Positions 40,373 to 50,126 of a DNA stretch of 64,000 bases are shown one piece after another. The DNA is taken from NCBI GenBank assembly GCA_015067825.1, contig SVLQ01000003.1:161944-225943 (forward strand), read 5' to 3'. The notes under the pieces were generated by a model. That model saw only the letters and a program-made list of their open reading frames with translations, made no database searches and was not told the DNA's origin. Both the position numbers and the translations under genes were made by a program. Origin of the DNA: Oscillospiraceae bacterium (lineage in GTDB: Bacteria > Bacillota > Clostridia > Oscillospirales > QAMX01). Each line of letters begins with the position of its first letter. The first letter of the stretch is position 1.

Positions 40373-41203
40373 ATGTTGAACTTTGGTATCACCACGCGTT
40401 CCTTCAATGGCCTCAGCGCAGAGGCTTGTGCTGCGCGTATGCGCGAAATTGGTCTGAAGTGCACGGAGCTTTGCTTTGTGTTCAGCGATCTCAACTGCTG
40501 GGCCTATAACGGCGTTGCCGACATTTCCGTCCTGACCTCCGAAACGGTGCGTTCTGCGGTCGAGACGATCCGCGCGGCCGGTGTCGAGATCGTTTCTCTC
40601 GGTGTTTTCTCGAACCTTTTAGAGCCGGATGCCGAAAAACTGGAGCAGGTCTTTGCCTACTACCGCCGTTTTATCGAATTGGCTGCTGAAAATCATATTC
40701 CGTACATCGCCACGGAAAACGGTTTTGTCCCCGGACAGCGTGGGATCTGTGCCGATACCTTTGAAAGTAAGTTTATATATTTCCGTGACAATATGGTGCG
40801 GCTTGCTGACATGGCGGCAGAATACGGTGTCTCGGTTGCGTTCGAACCGTGTGTTCTCGACCTTACCCCGTCGGCCAAGCGCACGCGTGATTTTCTCCTG
40901 CAGTGCGGCCGAGAGAATCTGAAGATCCTGCTCGATCCGGCCAATATGATCGCCAACTGCGATGAAGAAGATATGTTTAAATATCTGGCGCCGTATGTTG
41001 CATATTTCCACGGAAAAGATCGTCATGTGAACGATACGTATGGCTGTAATCTCGGAGACGGCGAGATCGACTGGGCAAAATTCCTTTCGCTTTACCACCG
41101 GCATACCGACGGGAGACCCTTTATCCTCGAATACGTCAAAAACGAAGACTGCGAGGAAATCCGCGACCGAACCTTTGCTTTTGATCGCGCTGCCGGCTGT
41201 TAG
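40373..41203 (+). CDS. sugar phosphate isomerase/epimerase (xylose isomerase-like TIM barrel)
   Basis: 'NFGITTRSFNGLSAEACAARMREIGLKCTELCF', 'ILLDPANMIANCDEEDMFKYLAPYVAYFHGKD'; RBS gcggagg. Confidence 0.88.
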   Translation: MLNFGITTRSFNGLSAEACAARMREIGLKCTELCFVFSDLNCWAYNGVADISVLTSETVRSAVETIRAAGVEIVSLGVFSNLLEPDAEKLEQVFAYYRRFIELAAENHIPYIATENGFVPGQRGICADTFESKFIYFRDNMVRLADMAAEYGVSVAFEPCVLDLTPSAKRTRDFLLQCGRENLKILLDPANMIANCDEEDMFKYLAPYVAYFHGKDRHVNDTYGCNLGDGEIDWAKFLSLYHRHTDGRPFILEYVKNEDCEEIRDRTFAFDRAAGC

Positions 41204-41385
41204 TGACAGTATCCGTGTTCGACCTTGATTTATATAAAAACGCACAAAAATAACGGAAGTTTTCAAATTGAAAACGATTTTCTCTTGCGCCGGGCTTCAA
41301 AAACTATTATAATAATATTGTAATGGGTTGGATTTATGCAGCGTTTGGTTTTTGCCGGGATAAGCAAAGAGGAGATGTATTTACC

Positions 41386-42258
41386 GTGCTGGATAAGCTT
41401 CTGAAGTTTTCAAAACACTCGACCAATGGATCGGTTCCGATCTACGTGATGAGCGCAAGCCATGCAGAACCGATCAATATGCACAGTCACGATTACTACG
41501 AACTGGTCTACGTCCGTGAAGGGTTTACCGTGCACTACTATGAGGAATCCACAACGATCCTCACCGAAGGTGATCTCTTTATCGTCTGTCCGGGGGTGCA
41601 GCACGCTTATACGGGTCTGCACTATACCGACGTCTATAACTGTATCTTTACAGATGATGCCCTGCGTGATGTCCGAGAACGCTTCCGCCACATGCCGGGC
41701 ATGGAGTGGCTGATCGAAGGAACGCTGCCGGATGGTGTCGTTATGCGTGTGCGTCTCGATACCTCTGAACGCATGCGTGTTTTAGCGGTCATCGAACGCA
41801 TGAAGGAAGAACAAGATTCCCATCGTCTCGGTTGGGAGATCATGATGGAAACGCTCCTTGTGCAGATCCTGACGCTGTTTTCCCGCAGCTATGCCGTGCA
41901 TTACCTGTCCAACCCGGCCGAAAAAGCCTACCTCAGCTACGTTTTGCGCGTGCTGACTTTTATCGAAGAGCATTACAACGAGCCGATCGACCTCAAAACG
42001 ATGGCGGCGCACGTCGATATCTCACCGGACTATCTCTCGCGCCAGTTTAAAAAGATCGTCGGCCTCAGCCCGGCGGTATTCCTGCGCAGCTACCGCCTTG
42101 CCCGCGCGATGGATATGATCCGATCCGAACGTTCGGAGAACTTCGGTGAGATCGCACAGGCCGTCGGCTACAAACACCTGAGCCATTTTTCGCGCGAATT
42201 TAAGTGCTTTACCGGTGTAACACCCAGTGAGTACAAAGTCAACTGCTATAAGATCTGA
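41386..42258 (+). CDS. AraC family transcriptional regulator
   Basis: N-terminal cupin 'EPINMHSHDYYELVYVREG'; C-terminal HTH 'DLKTMAAHVDISPDYLSRQFKKIVGLSPAVFLRSYRLARAMDMIR'; likely GTG start with upstream gaggag. Confidence 0.9.
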   Translation: MLDKLLKFSKHSTNGSVPIYVMSASHAEPINMHSHDYYELVYVREGFTVHYYEESTTILTEGDLFIVCPGVQHAYTGLHYTDVYNCIFTDDALRDVRERFRHMPGMEWLIEGTLPDGVVMRVRLDTSERMRVLAVIERMKEEQDSHRLGWEIMMETLLVQILTLFSRSYAVHYLSNPAEKAYLSYVLRVLTFIEEHYNEPIDLKTMAAHVDISPDYLSRQFKKIVGLSPAVFLRSYRLARAMDMIRSERSENFGEIAQAVGYKHLSHFSREFKCFTGVTPSEYKVNCYKI

Positions 42259-42278
42259 TTGTTCCGGGAGGGTTCGCC

Positions 42279-43664
42279 TTGACCAATGCCGAAAAACGCC
42301 CTAATTTTCTGATGATCGTCGCCGACCAGCACCGTGCCGATATGATCGGTGCGGCAGGGAAGTTCCCGGTCGAAACGCCGAACCTCGACGCACTCTGTGC
42401 GCGTGGGACGCGGTTCGAGAATGCGTTTACGCCGCTGCCGGTCTGTGCGCCTGCGCGGCAGTCGATGCTTTGCGGGCTGAACCCCGATAGCTACGGTGCA
42501 TATTGGAACTTTGGCTTTTTTGCAGCGGCGTCGCTTTCTCCCAACGATTACTGGCCCGCTCAACTGCAAAAGAGCGGTTACCGTACGGCGTTTTTTGGGA
42601 AGTGGGCGGCTTCGCAGCACCACGGTGCGACCGAATTCGGCTACGATTCTTATACCGGATTTGCCGAACACAGCGCATTGATCGCCGAAAAATTCCCTGA
42701 ACACAAGGGCCACGGCTGGTTTGGCGGTAAGAGCGATCTGCCGTTGGAATTCTCAAAGACCCATTGGCTTGCCGGAAAAGCGGCTGAGCAGATCCGTTCC
42801 TATGCCGATGCGGACGAGCCTTGGCACATTCGAATCGACTATACCGACCCGCATCTTCCGTGCGAGGTGAGCGAACCGTTCTACAGCCGCTATGCCGAGG
42901 CGGATCTGCCCGAATGGGGCGGTTTTTCCGATCCGCTGACGGGAAAACCGTATATCCAAAAGCAGCAGCAGCTCAACTGGGGGCTGGACGGCATGACCTG
43001 GGAAGATTGGCTGCCGTGCGTGCGCAACTACTACGGTATGGTCAGCCAGATCGACGACAGCATCGGCTTGATGCTCAAGGCCTTGGAAGAAAGCGGTCAG
43101 CTCGACAACACGGTGATCTTTTACCTTGCCGACCACGGCGATACCTGCGGCAGCCGCGGTATGATCGATAAGCATTATATTCTCTATGACGACGTGGTCA
43201 AGGTTCCGCTGATCGTCTGCGGGCCGGCAATCGCACAAGGAGCCGTCGCGGACGAGCTCGTTTCGATCGGCCTCGACCTGCCGCCGACGGTCGATGCGCT
43301 CTTTGGCGTGACTTCGCCGGAAGCGCAAGGGCAGTCGATGATGCCTCTGATGCGCGGTGAGCATCCGGAGGACTGGCGCAAAGAGATCGTCGCGTCGTCC
43401 AACGGCCAGCAGTTCGGCTTCTTCAACCAGCGCATGCTCCGCGATCATTCGTATAAGTACGTCTGGAATCTGACGGATATCGACGAGTTCTACGATCTGA
43501 CCGTCGATCCAGACGAAAAAGAAAACCGCATCCACCTCCCTGAATATGCCGAACGCATCAGCGCAATGCGCAAGCGTTTGGCCGAACTCCTGAAGGAGCA
43601 GGGCGATCCCTTTGCCAAGAGCAGTTGGCTTGACCGGCAGCTCTATGAAGACAAAAAACAGTAA
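42279..43664 (+). CDS. sulfatase family protein (Cys-type, CxPxR motif), no signal peptide
   Basis: TTG start with RBS gggagg; 'RPNFLMIVADQHRADMIG', 'PVCAPARQSMLCG' (C-A-P-A-R), 'VIFYLADHGDTCGSRG'. Confidence 0.9.
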   Translation: MTNAEKRPNFLMIVADQHRADMIGAAGKFPVETPNLDALCARGTRFENAFTPLPVCAPARQSMLCGLNPDSYGAYWNFGFFAAASLSPNDYWPAQLQKSGYRTAFFGKWAASQHHGATEFGYDSYTGFAEHSALIAEKFPEHKGHGWFGGKSDLPLEFSKTHWLAGKAAEQIRSYADADEPWHIRIDYTDPHLPCEVSEPFYSRYAEADLPEWGGFSDPLTGKPYIQKQQQLNWGLDGMTWEDWLPCVRNYYGMVSQIDDSIGLMLKALEESGQLDNTVIFYLADHGDTCGSRGMIDKHYILYDDVVKVPLIVCGPAIAQGAVADELVSIGLDLPPTVDALFGVTSPEAQGQSMMPLMRGEHPEDWRKEIVASSNGQQFGFFNQRMLRDHSYKYVWNLTDIDEFYDLTVDPDEKENRIHLPEYAERISAMRKRLAELLKEQGDPFAKSSWLDRQLYEDKKQ

Positions 43665-43725
43665 GAACCCAACCGCAATGTGCGGTGGAAATAAAAGATC
43701 AGAGTTATTAATGGGGGATATAACC

Positions 43726-44973
43726 ATGAAAGTGTTGAAAATTCTGCTTGCCTGCTTGCTTTCTGTGGCGATGCTGCTGCCGATGTGCGCTTGTTCCGGC
43801 GACTCCGGCGACGTCATCGAGCTCAACTTCCTGCGCCTTGGCAACGACGAAGCCGAAAAGCAGTTTTGGCTCGATGTAATCGCGGAATACGAAGCGACCC
43901 ACGAAAACGTGAAGATCAACTACGATGACGCTGCCATCGGCGATGCGATGGACGTCAAGCTCAACAGCGGCTTTACCTCGAATTCCGGCCCCGATATCAT
44001 CGGCCATGGTATTCTTTCGGTTGCCAGCCGCGTGGAGGCCGAACACTATCTGCCTATCACCGAATACTACAATAACTGGAGCGAAAAGGACGACCTGATG
44101 AGCGCTTTGGTCGATCTCGGCACCTATGGCGGCGAGATCTACGGCCTTGCTTACCAGCCGACGCCCTACGTTTTTGCTTACCGCACCGATCTGCTTGCCG
44201 AGGCCGGCTTCGACGGCCCGCCGAAGACCTGGGCGGAACTGGAAGAATACGCCCGCAAGCTGACGGTCGTGGAAGACGGCCGTATCGTGCAGGCCGGCTT
44301 TGCGTTCCCGACCGCCGGCGGCAATATGGTTGAGTACGATATGTTTGCCTTCTCCAATGGCGGCCGCTTCTTTACCGCCGACGGCCAGCCCACGCTCAAC
44401 ACCGAAGCCAATCTCGGTGCGCTTTCCTATATCGCCGACCTCGTGCCGGAAGTCAGCATTCCGTACAACAACAACGAAACCAACCCCTTTATGGTCGGAA
44501 ATGCCGCAATGACCTTTATCGATAACGTCAAGCTCGCGCCGATGTTCTCCGACCCGGAATACGCCGATAAGATCGCCATCGCCATGCCGCCGGCAAACGA
44601 AGGTGCTTCTTCCATGACCTTCTCCGGCTGCCGTCTGCTGTTCATCGGCAAAGACTGCAAAAATCCCGAAGCGGCGTTTGATTTCATCACTTACGCGCTG
44701 TCGTCCGACGTCGTGCTGAAGCGCGCCAACGAACTCAAAGTTCCGGTCGTGCTCAACTCGCTGCTCGACGAATACGCCGCACTCGACCAGTTCAACGATG
44801 TCCGTGCCGAATGTGTTGCCAACGGTATCGGTATGCCGATCACGACGTGGTCGACGATGTTCCAAAAGGTGCGCAACGAAATGCTGCAGGCCGTTCTGAA
44901 CGGCAGCGATCCGGCGACTGCTATCGCGGATGCTCAGACAAAGCTGGAGCAGGAGATCGCAAACGCCAACTAA
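43726..44973 (+). CDS. ABC transporter extracellular (sugar) solute-binding lipoprotein
   Basis: 'MKVLKILLACLLSVAMLLPMCACSGDSG' lipobox; 'ELNFLRLGNDEAEKQFWLDVIAEYEATHENVKINYDDAA' family 1 SBP. Confidence 0.92.
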   Translation: MKVLKILLACLLSVAMLLPMCACSGDSGDVIELNFLRLGNDEAEKQFWLDVIAEYEATHENVKINYDDAAIGDAMDVKLNSGFTSNSGPDIIGHGILSVASRVEAEHYLPITEYYNNWSEKDDLMSALVDLGTYGGEIYGLAYQPTPYVFAYRTDLLAEAGFDGPPKTWAELEEYARKLTVVEDGRIVQAGFAFPTAGGNMVEYDMFAFSNGGRFFTADGQPTLNTEANLGALSYIADLVPEVSIPYNNNETNPFMVGNAAMTFIDNVKLAPMFSDPEYADKIAIAMPPANEGASSMTFSGCRLLFIGKDCKNPEAAFDFITYALSSDVVLKRANELKVPVVLNSLLDEYAALDQFNDVRAECVANGIGMPITTWSTMFQKVRNEMLQAVLNGSDPATAIADAQTKLEQEIANAN

Positions 44974-45006
44974 AGATTTGAAAACTGATGAGCGGAGGTG
45001 AGAGAA

Positions 45007-45906
45007 ATGGCCGCAAAAAAAACGAAGATCAAAAACCGCGATAACCTGGCTGCGTACCTGATGTTGTCGCCGTTTCTTCTGTTTTTTGCGCTGTTTGTGC
45101 TCTATCCGCTCATCAAAAATTTTTATTACAGCTTTACGAATTATAACCTCGGCAACAAAACCGACTGGGCCGGCCTGAAAAACTATAAAGAGCTCTTCAC
45201 CGACCATTGGTTTTTGGAAGCGATGAAAAATACCGCTGTCTATGCGGTGTTCAGCGTGATCTTTCTCACGGTATTGGGGCTTTTTATCTCTGTTCTCTTA
45301 AACAGCCGCTCCAAACTCGTCAAGGTTGCCCGCACGGCAATGATCATTCCGTACGCAACCAGCATGGTCGCCGTATCGATGATCTGGCTCTATCTGCTTG
45401 ACCCGACGACGGGCTATATCAACAAGCTGCTGGTGGAGCTCGGCGTCTCGAACCCGCCAAACTGGCTGGGTGAGCTCGATCTCGCGCTGCCGTCGCTGAT
45501 TTTCATCAACGTCTGGAAGAATCTCGGCTACTGCATGATCATCTACCTCGCCGGCCTGCAGAATATCCCGCCGGAGCTCTACGAGGCCGCTACGGTCGAT
45601 GGTGCCGGTTTTCTGCAGAAGCATCTGAAGATCACGCTGCCGCAGATCGCACCGGTCACCTTCTTCGTCTTCGTCAACAACTGCATCGAAGCCTTCAAAA
45701 CCTTCGAGCAAGTGCAGATCATGACGCAGGGCGGCCCGGTTACCGCGACGACGACGGTCGTCCACCAGATCTACCTCCGCGCATTCAACGATTTCCGCAT
45801 GGGCTATGCCGCGGCGATGTCGGTCGTTTTGTTCCTTGTTATTTTCGCTGTCACGCTCTTGAATTTCCGTGCGTTCAAAAGCAGTGCCGACGGCGACGAC
45901 GCATAG
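45007..45906 (+). CDS. carbohydrate ABC transporter permease (MalF-like)
   Basis: 'YLMLSPFLLFFALFVLYPLIKNFYYSFTNYNLG', EAA motif 'ELYEAATVDGAGFLQKHLKITLPQI'. Confidence 0.93.
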   Translation: MAAKKTKIKNRDNLAAYLMLSPFLLFFALFVLYPLIKNFYYSFTNYNLGNKTDWAGLKNYKELFTDHWFLEAMKNTAVYAVFSVIFLTVLGLFISVLLNSRSKLVKVARTAMIIPYATSMVAVSMIWLYLLDPTTGYINKLLVELGVSNPPNWLGELDLALPSLIFINVWKNLGYCMIIYLAGLQNIPPELYEAATVDGAGFLQKHLKITLPQIAPVTFFVFVNNCIEAFKTFEQVQIMTQGGPVTATTTVVHQIYLRAFNDFRMGYAAAMSVVLFLVIFAVTLLNFRAFKSSADGDDA

Positions 45907-45918
45907 GGGAGGGGACGT

Positions 45919-46782
45919 ATGGGTGAAAAGATTTTCCGCATCGTTTCCGGCCTGATTGCGCTGATCGTTGTTTTGGTCGTGGCGTTTCCGTTTGTGGTCA
46001 TGCTGTCGATCTCGCTGCAGTCCCGTGCCGAATTGTTCTCAACTTCGGCGAGTCTGATCCCGGAAAAATGGATGTTTTCCAACTACGTTGAGGCCTTTAA
46101 AAGCGCAAACTGGGGTCGCTATTTCTTAAATTCTTTCGTCATTACGGCGGTAGTCACGGTTGTCAGCCTCGTCATCAATTCGATGGCCGGCTATGTGTTC
46201 GCCCGTATCCGCTTCCGTTTTTCCAAGGTGCTGTTCCTCGTGATCCTCGCGGGCATGATGATCCCGCCGCAGGTGACGATGATCCCGGTGTTTTCGATGC
46301 TGCGCGGATTTCCGCTCGTCAACGGCAACGATATCCTCGGCAACGGCGGCAGCGGTCTGATCAATACCTACGCCGGTATGATCCTTCCGTTTATCGCCGG
46401 TTCTTTCGGCGTCTTCCTTTGCCGGCAATACTACGTCGGATTCCCGCGTGAACTCGACGACGCCGCCACCGTCGACGGCTGCGGCCGCGTGCGCGCGTTC
46501 TTCCGCATTTATCTGCCGCTGTCCAAGCCTGTGCTCGCCTCTCTCGGCGTGCTGAAATTCACCGGCACGTGGAACGAATACACGTGGCCGCTGATCATGG
46601 CGCGTTCCGACTCGATGAAGACCGTACAGGTCGCGCTGACGCTCTTCCGAAACGAATCGGAGATCCGCTGGAACCTGATGATGGCCGCAACGATCATGAT
46701 CAGCTTGGCGGTCTATATCGTCTTTGGCTGTGCGCAGAAGCATTTTGTCAACGGTATTCTCGCCGGCAGTATCAAAGGATAA
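45919..46782 (+). CDS. carbohydrate ABC transporter permease (MalG-like)
   Basis: 287 aa; EAA motif 'ELDDAATVDGCGRVRAFFRIYLPLSKPVLASLGVL', 'GTWNEYTWPLI'. Confidence 0.93.
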   Translation: MGEKIFRIVSGLIALIVVLVVAFPFVVMLSISLQSRAELFSTSASLIPEKWMFSNYVEAFKSANWGRYFLNSFVITAVVTVVSLVINSMAGYVFARIRFRFSKVLFLVILAGMMIPPQVTMIPVFSMLRGFPLVNGNDILGNGGSGLINTYAGMILPFIAGSFGVFLCRQYYVGFPRELDDAATVDGCGRVRAFFRIYLPLSKPVLASLGVLKFTGTWNEYTWPLIMARSDSMKTVQVALTLFRNESEIRWNLMMAATIMISLAVYIVFGCAQKHFVNGILAGSIKG

Positions 46783-46786
46783 CACG

Positions 46787-46814
46787 AAAAGAGCACTGCG
46801 GTGCTCTTTTTTTG
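46787..46814 (+). terminator. intrinsic terminator downstream of ABC operon
   Basis: aaaagagcac-tgcg-gtgctcttttttt. Confidence 0.85.
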
Positions 46815-46875
46815 TTGCTCTTTTGGAACAGCTGTGTTACAATAGAGAAGAAATTCAGCCAAAGGAGGAAGACCT

Positions 46876-47286
46876 ATGGAGCGATATCCGTTGACGGAAA
46901 TGGACAGGCACTTGATCCAACTTGGCCTCGAGGTACTGGCCAAAAACTTTGATGACGGGATCTACCACCATACGGTCGGTTGTGCGATCCTCTGCAAAAA
47001 CGACAAGATCTATCAAGGCGTCAACTGCGACGGGATCCACGGTTCGTGCGCGGAGTTTGTGACGATGGGCATGGCGATCTCGGCAGGCGAGAGGGAATTC
47101 GAAACCATCGTCGCCGTACACGAAAAAAGCCCGAACTCTGTGATTCCTCCTTGCGGCAACTGCCGGCAAATGCTCTTTGAGTACTGCCCGGAGATCAAAG
47201 TGATCGTCAACGATGAAAACGGGCAGCTGATCAAAGTGAAGGCACGCGATCTGCTGCCGTTTGCCTGGGAACCGGTGGTTTGCTGA
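46876..47286 (+). CDS. cytidine deaminase-like protein
   Basis: 136 aa; 'GSCAEFVTMGMAIS' and 'PPCGNCRQMLFEYCP' zinc ligands. Confidence 0.82.
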   Translation: MERYPLTEMDRHLIQLGLEVLAKNFDDGIYHHTVGCAILCKNDKIYQGVNCDGIHGSCAEFVTMGMAISAGEREFETIVAVHEKSPNSVIPPCGNCRQMLFEYCPEIKVIVNDENGQLIKVKARDLLPFAWEPVVC

Positions 47287-47365
47287 CTGTGCTCCTTGCT
47301 TTTTTGCGGGCAGGATGATATAATAAACATGTCTCTGAAATGCAACAATTTGTGAGGAATCATTC

Positions 47366-48514
47366 ATGCGGAAGCTCTGGTTTTCCATCAAAGAATATTT
47401 TGCCAAAGCCGATCTTTTTCTCCTGCTGCTGGCGTTGGTGACTTCGGCTTACGGCCTTGTGCTCATCAGCAGTGCGATGCACGCCAGCGGCAATATGCGT
47501 CCGCTGATCGTGCAGGGGATTGCCATTGGCCTTGGCGTTGCGGCCTATTTCATCATCACACTCTTTGACCTTGAGCATCTGTCGTTTTTATGGAAGGCTG
47601 TGTTCGTCGGCAATCTGCTGCTGCTCGCAACAACGCTCTTTTGGGGCGTCGGTTTGGAAACGACCGGTAACAATAGCTGGATCCGTTTTACCCTCGGCGG
47701 CGTCGAAACCGGTCTGCAGCCCGGTGAAGTCGGCAAGATCCTCTTTATCTTCACGCTGGCCAAGCACTTTAAGTCCCTTGGCGACGATCTTAATTCTCTG
47801 CGCGGGCTCTTGATGCTGGTGCTGCACTGCGTGATTACGGTGGCGTTTGTCTACCTCTTCTCCAAAGACGACGGTATGGCGCTTTCGTACCTCTTTATCT
47901 TCGTTCTGATGGCGTTTGCCGGCGGTATCTATCTGCGCTATTGCGCGATTGGCTTGGTCGGCGTGGCTGCGGCATTGCCGCTGGTGTGGACATTTGTGCT
48001 CGGCCAGTACCAGCGCGACCGCTTTATCGTGCTCTTCGATGGTACGTATAAGCTCGACAGTGTCGGTTACCACCAGCAACAGAGCCTGATGGCGATCCAA
48101 AGCGGTGGGCTTTGGGGCGATGGGCTCTATCAGGGGACTGTCACGCAGTATGGTTATCTGCCGACCAAACAGACCGACTTTATTTTCTCGGTCGCCTGTG
48201 AAGAACTGGGCTTTTTCGGCGGCCTGTTGATCATCCTCCTGCTGGGGGCGATTATTGCCGTCTGCGTCATTGCAGCAGTCAGAATGCGCGACGATAAGTT
48301 CTGTATGCTCATGTGTATCGGTATTGCCGCGATGTTTACCTTCCAGACCTTCATCAACATCGGCATGAATCTGCGCATTGCGCCTGTTGTCGGCTTGACC
48401 TTGCCGTTTATCAGCTACGGCGGTACCTCTGTGGTCACGATGTATGTTGCCATCGGCATTGTCGCCTCGCTGAAAAAACACTATAACCGCAAGAGCTTTC
48501 TCTCCGATCGCTGA
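47366..48514 (+). CDS. FtsW/RodA/SpoVE family SEDS protein
   Basis: 382 aa polytopic; 'NSWIRFTLGGVETGLQPGEVGKILFIFTLAKHF', 'KQTDFIFSVACEELGFFGGLL', 'GLTLPFISYGGTSVVTMYVAIGIVAS'. Confidence 0.92.
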   Translation: MRKLWFSIKEYFAKADLFLLLLALVTSAYGLVLISSAMHASGNMRPLIVQGIAIGLGVAAYFIITLFDLEHLSFLWKAVFVGNLLLLATTLFWGVGLETTGNNSWIRFTLGGVETGLQPGEVGKILFIFTLAKHFKSLGDDLNSLRGLLMLVLHCVITVAFVYLFSKDDGMALSYLFIFVLMAFAGGIYLRYCAIGLVGVAAALPLVWTFVLGQYQRDRFIVLFDGTYKLDSVGYHQQQSLMAIQSGGLWGDGLYQGTVTQYGYLPTKQTDFIFSVACEELGFFGGLLIILLLGAIIAVCVIAAVRMRDDKFCMLMCIGIAAMFTFQTFINIGMNLRIAPVVGLTLPFISYGGTSVVTMYVAIGIVASLKKHYNRKSFLSDR

Positions 48515-48550
48515 CAGCAGAGAAAATTTGCGAAAAACGGGAAATAGGGC

Positions 48551-48578
48551 TTGATTTTTTTAGAAAGTATGGTATAAT
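48551..48578 (+). promoter_or_regulatory. sigma-A type promoter upstream of tRNA-Pro
   Basis: ttgatt (48551-48556) - 16 nt - tataat (48573-48578). Confidence 0.65.
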
Positions 48579-48612
48579 ATATAAGTCGTTTGGGATATCC
48601 AAAACGCCATTT

Positions 48613-48689
48613 CCGGGTGTAGCGCAGCTTGGTAGCGCGCTTGAATGGGGTTCAAGAGGCCGCAGGTTCGACTCCTGTCACTCGGACCA
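48613..48689 (+). tRNA. tRNA-Pro (anticodon GGG), CCA encoded
   Basis: Cloverleaf by hand: acceptor ccgggtg/cactcgg, D-arm gcgc-agcttggta-gcgc, anticodon arm cttga-atGGGgt-tcaag, T-arm gcagg-ttcgact-cctgt, 3' acca. Confidence 0.95.
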
Positions 48690-48727
48690 AAAAACGACAG
48701 ATTCTGAAAAGAATCTGTCGTTTTTTT
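48690..48727 (+). terminator. intrinsic terminator after tRNA-Pro
   Basis: aaaacgacagattc-tgaaaa-gaatctgtcgttttttt. Confidence 0.88.
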
Positions 48728-48830
48728 ATTTCTTCGTTCTTCGTCCGGAGGATATCCTGTTCGCAGTTTGCAGAATAGATATTTTTTTGACGCTTTACAA
48801 TTATGAGAGAAAGTTCGAGGTTTTCAAAAA

Positions 48831-49577
48831 ATGAAACATTTTATTGCGCTGCTTCTGGTACTGATGATGTCCATATCCCTGTGCGCTTGCGGCGAACGTG
48901 AGGGTTCTTCCGCAACTGTCGAATCTACCAAGTCTCCAATCAATACCACCGTTACAACGAATGAGCCGGTTACCGCGAGCAGTCCGGTTTCTACGAGTGG
49001 CGTAACCACTGCGCCTAACGCGACATCTGCGGAAGAAAGCACCGCCGAAGAGTCCACGACGGTTTCGACGCGCCCCGACATTCAGCTGAGCGACAAGATT
49101 GACGATTTTACCGCAAGCATCGACGGACTTGTATACCAGCTTGGTTGCGGCATTGATGTGCTCTTAAACGATGAATGGATTCCGAAGTCCGGTTATGTGC
49201 TGGAAGAAGACTACAGTGTTCCTGCAGGGGAAACTCGTGGAGTCATTGTTTACCGGGCGAATCCGGATAATATGGTTACTGCTCTTTCGTATTATCCCGG
49301 TGCGGAAGCCAGTACTTATCAGGAAGGGATCCTCTATGGTTTCCATAGCGAAGCCGGCAGTACTGCTGAAGTTGTGTTGTCTGGTGGAGTAAAACTTGAC
49401 GAAAACACGACTTTGCGGGATATTGTTCTGGTATTTGGTGAGGATTATACGTATTCTCAGTTTGACGGAAATCGTTATGTCTACAAACTGGAATCCAAGG
49501 GACAGTATATTTTTACCTTCCAGAATGACCATTTGGTCTATTGGGAATTCAAATTGAATAAAGATACGCTTGGTTGA
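48831..49577 (+). CDS. lipoprotein of unknown function with Ser/Thr-rich linker
   Basis: 248 aa; lipobox-like 'MSISLCACGER', T/S-rich stretch, C-terminal globular domain. Confidence 0.7.
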   Translation: MKHFIALLLVLMMSISLCACGEREGSSATVESTKSPINTTVTTNEPVTASSPVSTSGVTTAPNATSAEESTAEESTTVSTRPDIQLSDKIDDFTASIDGLVYQLGCGIDVLLNDEWIPKSGYVLEEDYSVPAGETRGVIVYRANPDNMVTALSYYPGAEASTYQEGILYGFHSEAGSTAEVVLSGGVKLDENTTLRDIVLVFGEDYTYSQFDGNRYVYKLESKGQYIFTFQNDHLVYWEFKLNKDTLG

Positions 49578-49627
49578 TCAATTAGCCGCGAGAGATGGGC
49601 AAAGCCTTTTTAACCCGGTCAAATAAA

Positions 49628-49669
49628 AAGAAACGACAATTTTCGTCAGAAAATTGTCGTTTCTTTTGT
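49628..49669. terminator. bidirectional intrinsic terminator between convergent genes
   Basis: aagaaacgacaattttc-gtca-gaaaattgtcgtttctt. Confidence 0.85.
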
Positions 49670-49679
49670 TTTGGCCTTT

Positions 49680-50126
49680 TTACTGTGGGACTGCAATACT
49701 TGCAAGAAGGCGTCTCACGTCCGTATCCTCCAAAGAAATTTCGTATTCGCCGTTTTTGGTGAGGATCATCACCTGGAACACGCATCCGTCCGGTCTTGCC
49801 TCCAACATCGTGTAGGGGTAACCAAGGCTGGTGCAGGTATAACCGCCCCATGTGTAGTTACCGAGCATAAACTGCTCGATGTCGACGACATTGTCATAGA
49901 AATCTTTGGGGGAGAAGTAGAGGTCTTCTTTGCCAAAGAAGCAAATCGTGATACCGGCGTGCGTGAAGATATCGGTTTCGCAGGATGCGCCTTTGTAAAG
50001 AAAGACCTTTTTCGGCGTTGGTTTTCCGTCGCTGTCGGTTCCGCAAAACAACTTCCAGCCGTCCGGCACCTCCACGCGGAATTTTCCGCTGTCAAATACC
50101 TGCGCGCTCATAACGGTTGGTGTCAT
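49680..50126 (-). CDS. hypothetical protein
   Basis: 'MTPTVMSAQVFDSGKFRVEVPDGWKLFCGTDSDGKPTPKKVFLYKGA...'; ATGA-type overlap with the upstream gene's stop at 50123. Confidence 0.65.
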   Translation of the reverse strand: MTPTVMSAQVFDSGKFRVEVPDGWKLFCGTDSDGKPTPKKVFLYKGASCETDIFTHAGITICFFGKEDLYFSPKDFYDNVVDIEQFMLGNYTWGGYTCTSLGYPYTMLEARPDGCVFQVMILTKNGEYEISLEDTDVRRLLASIAVPQ

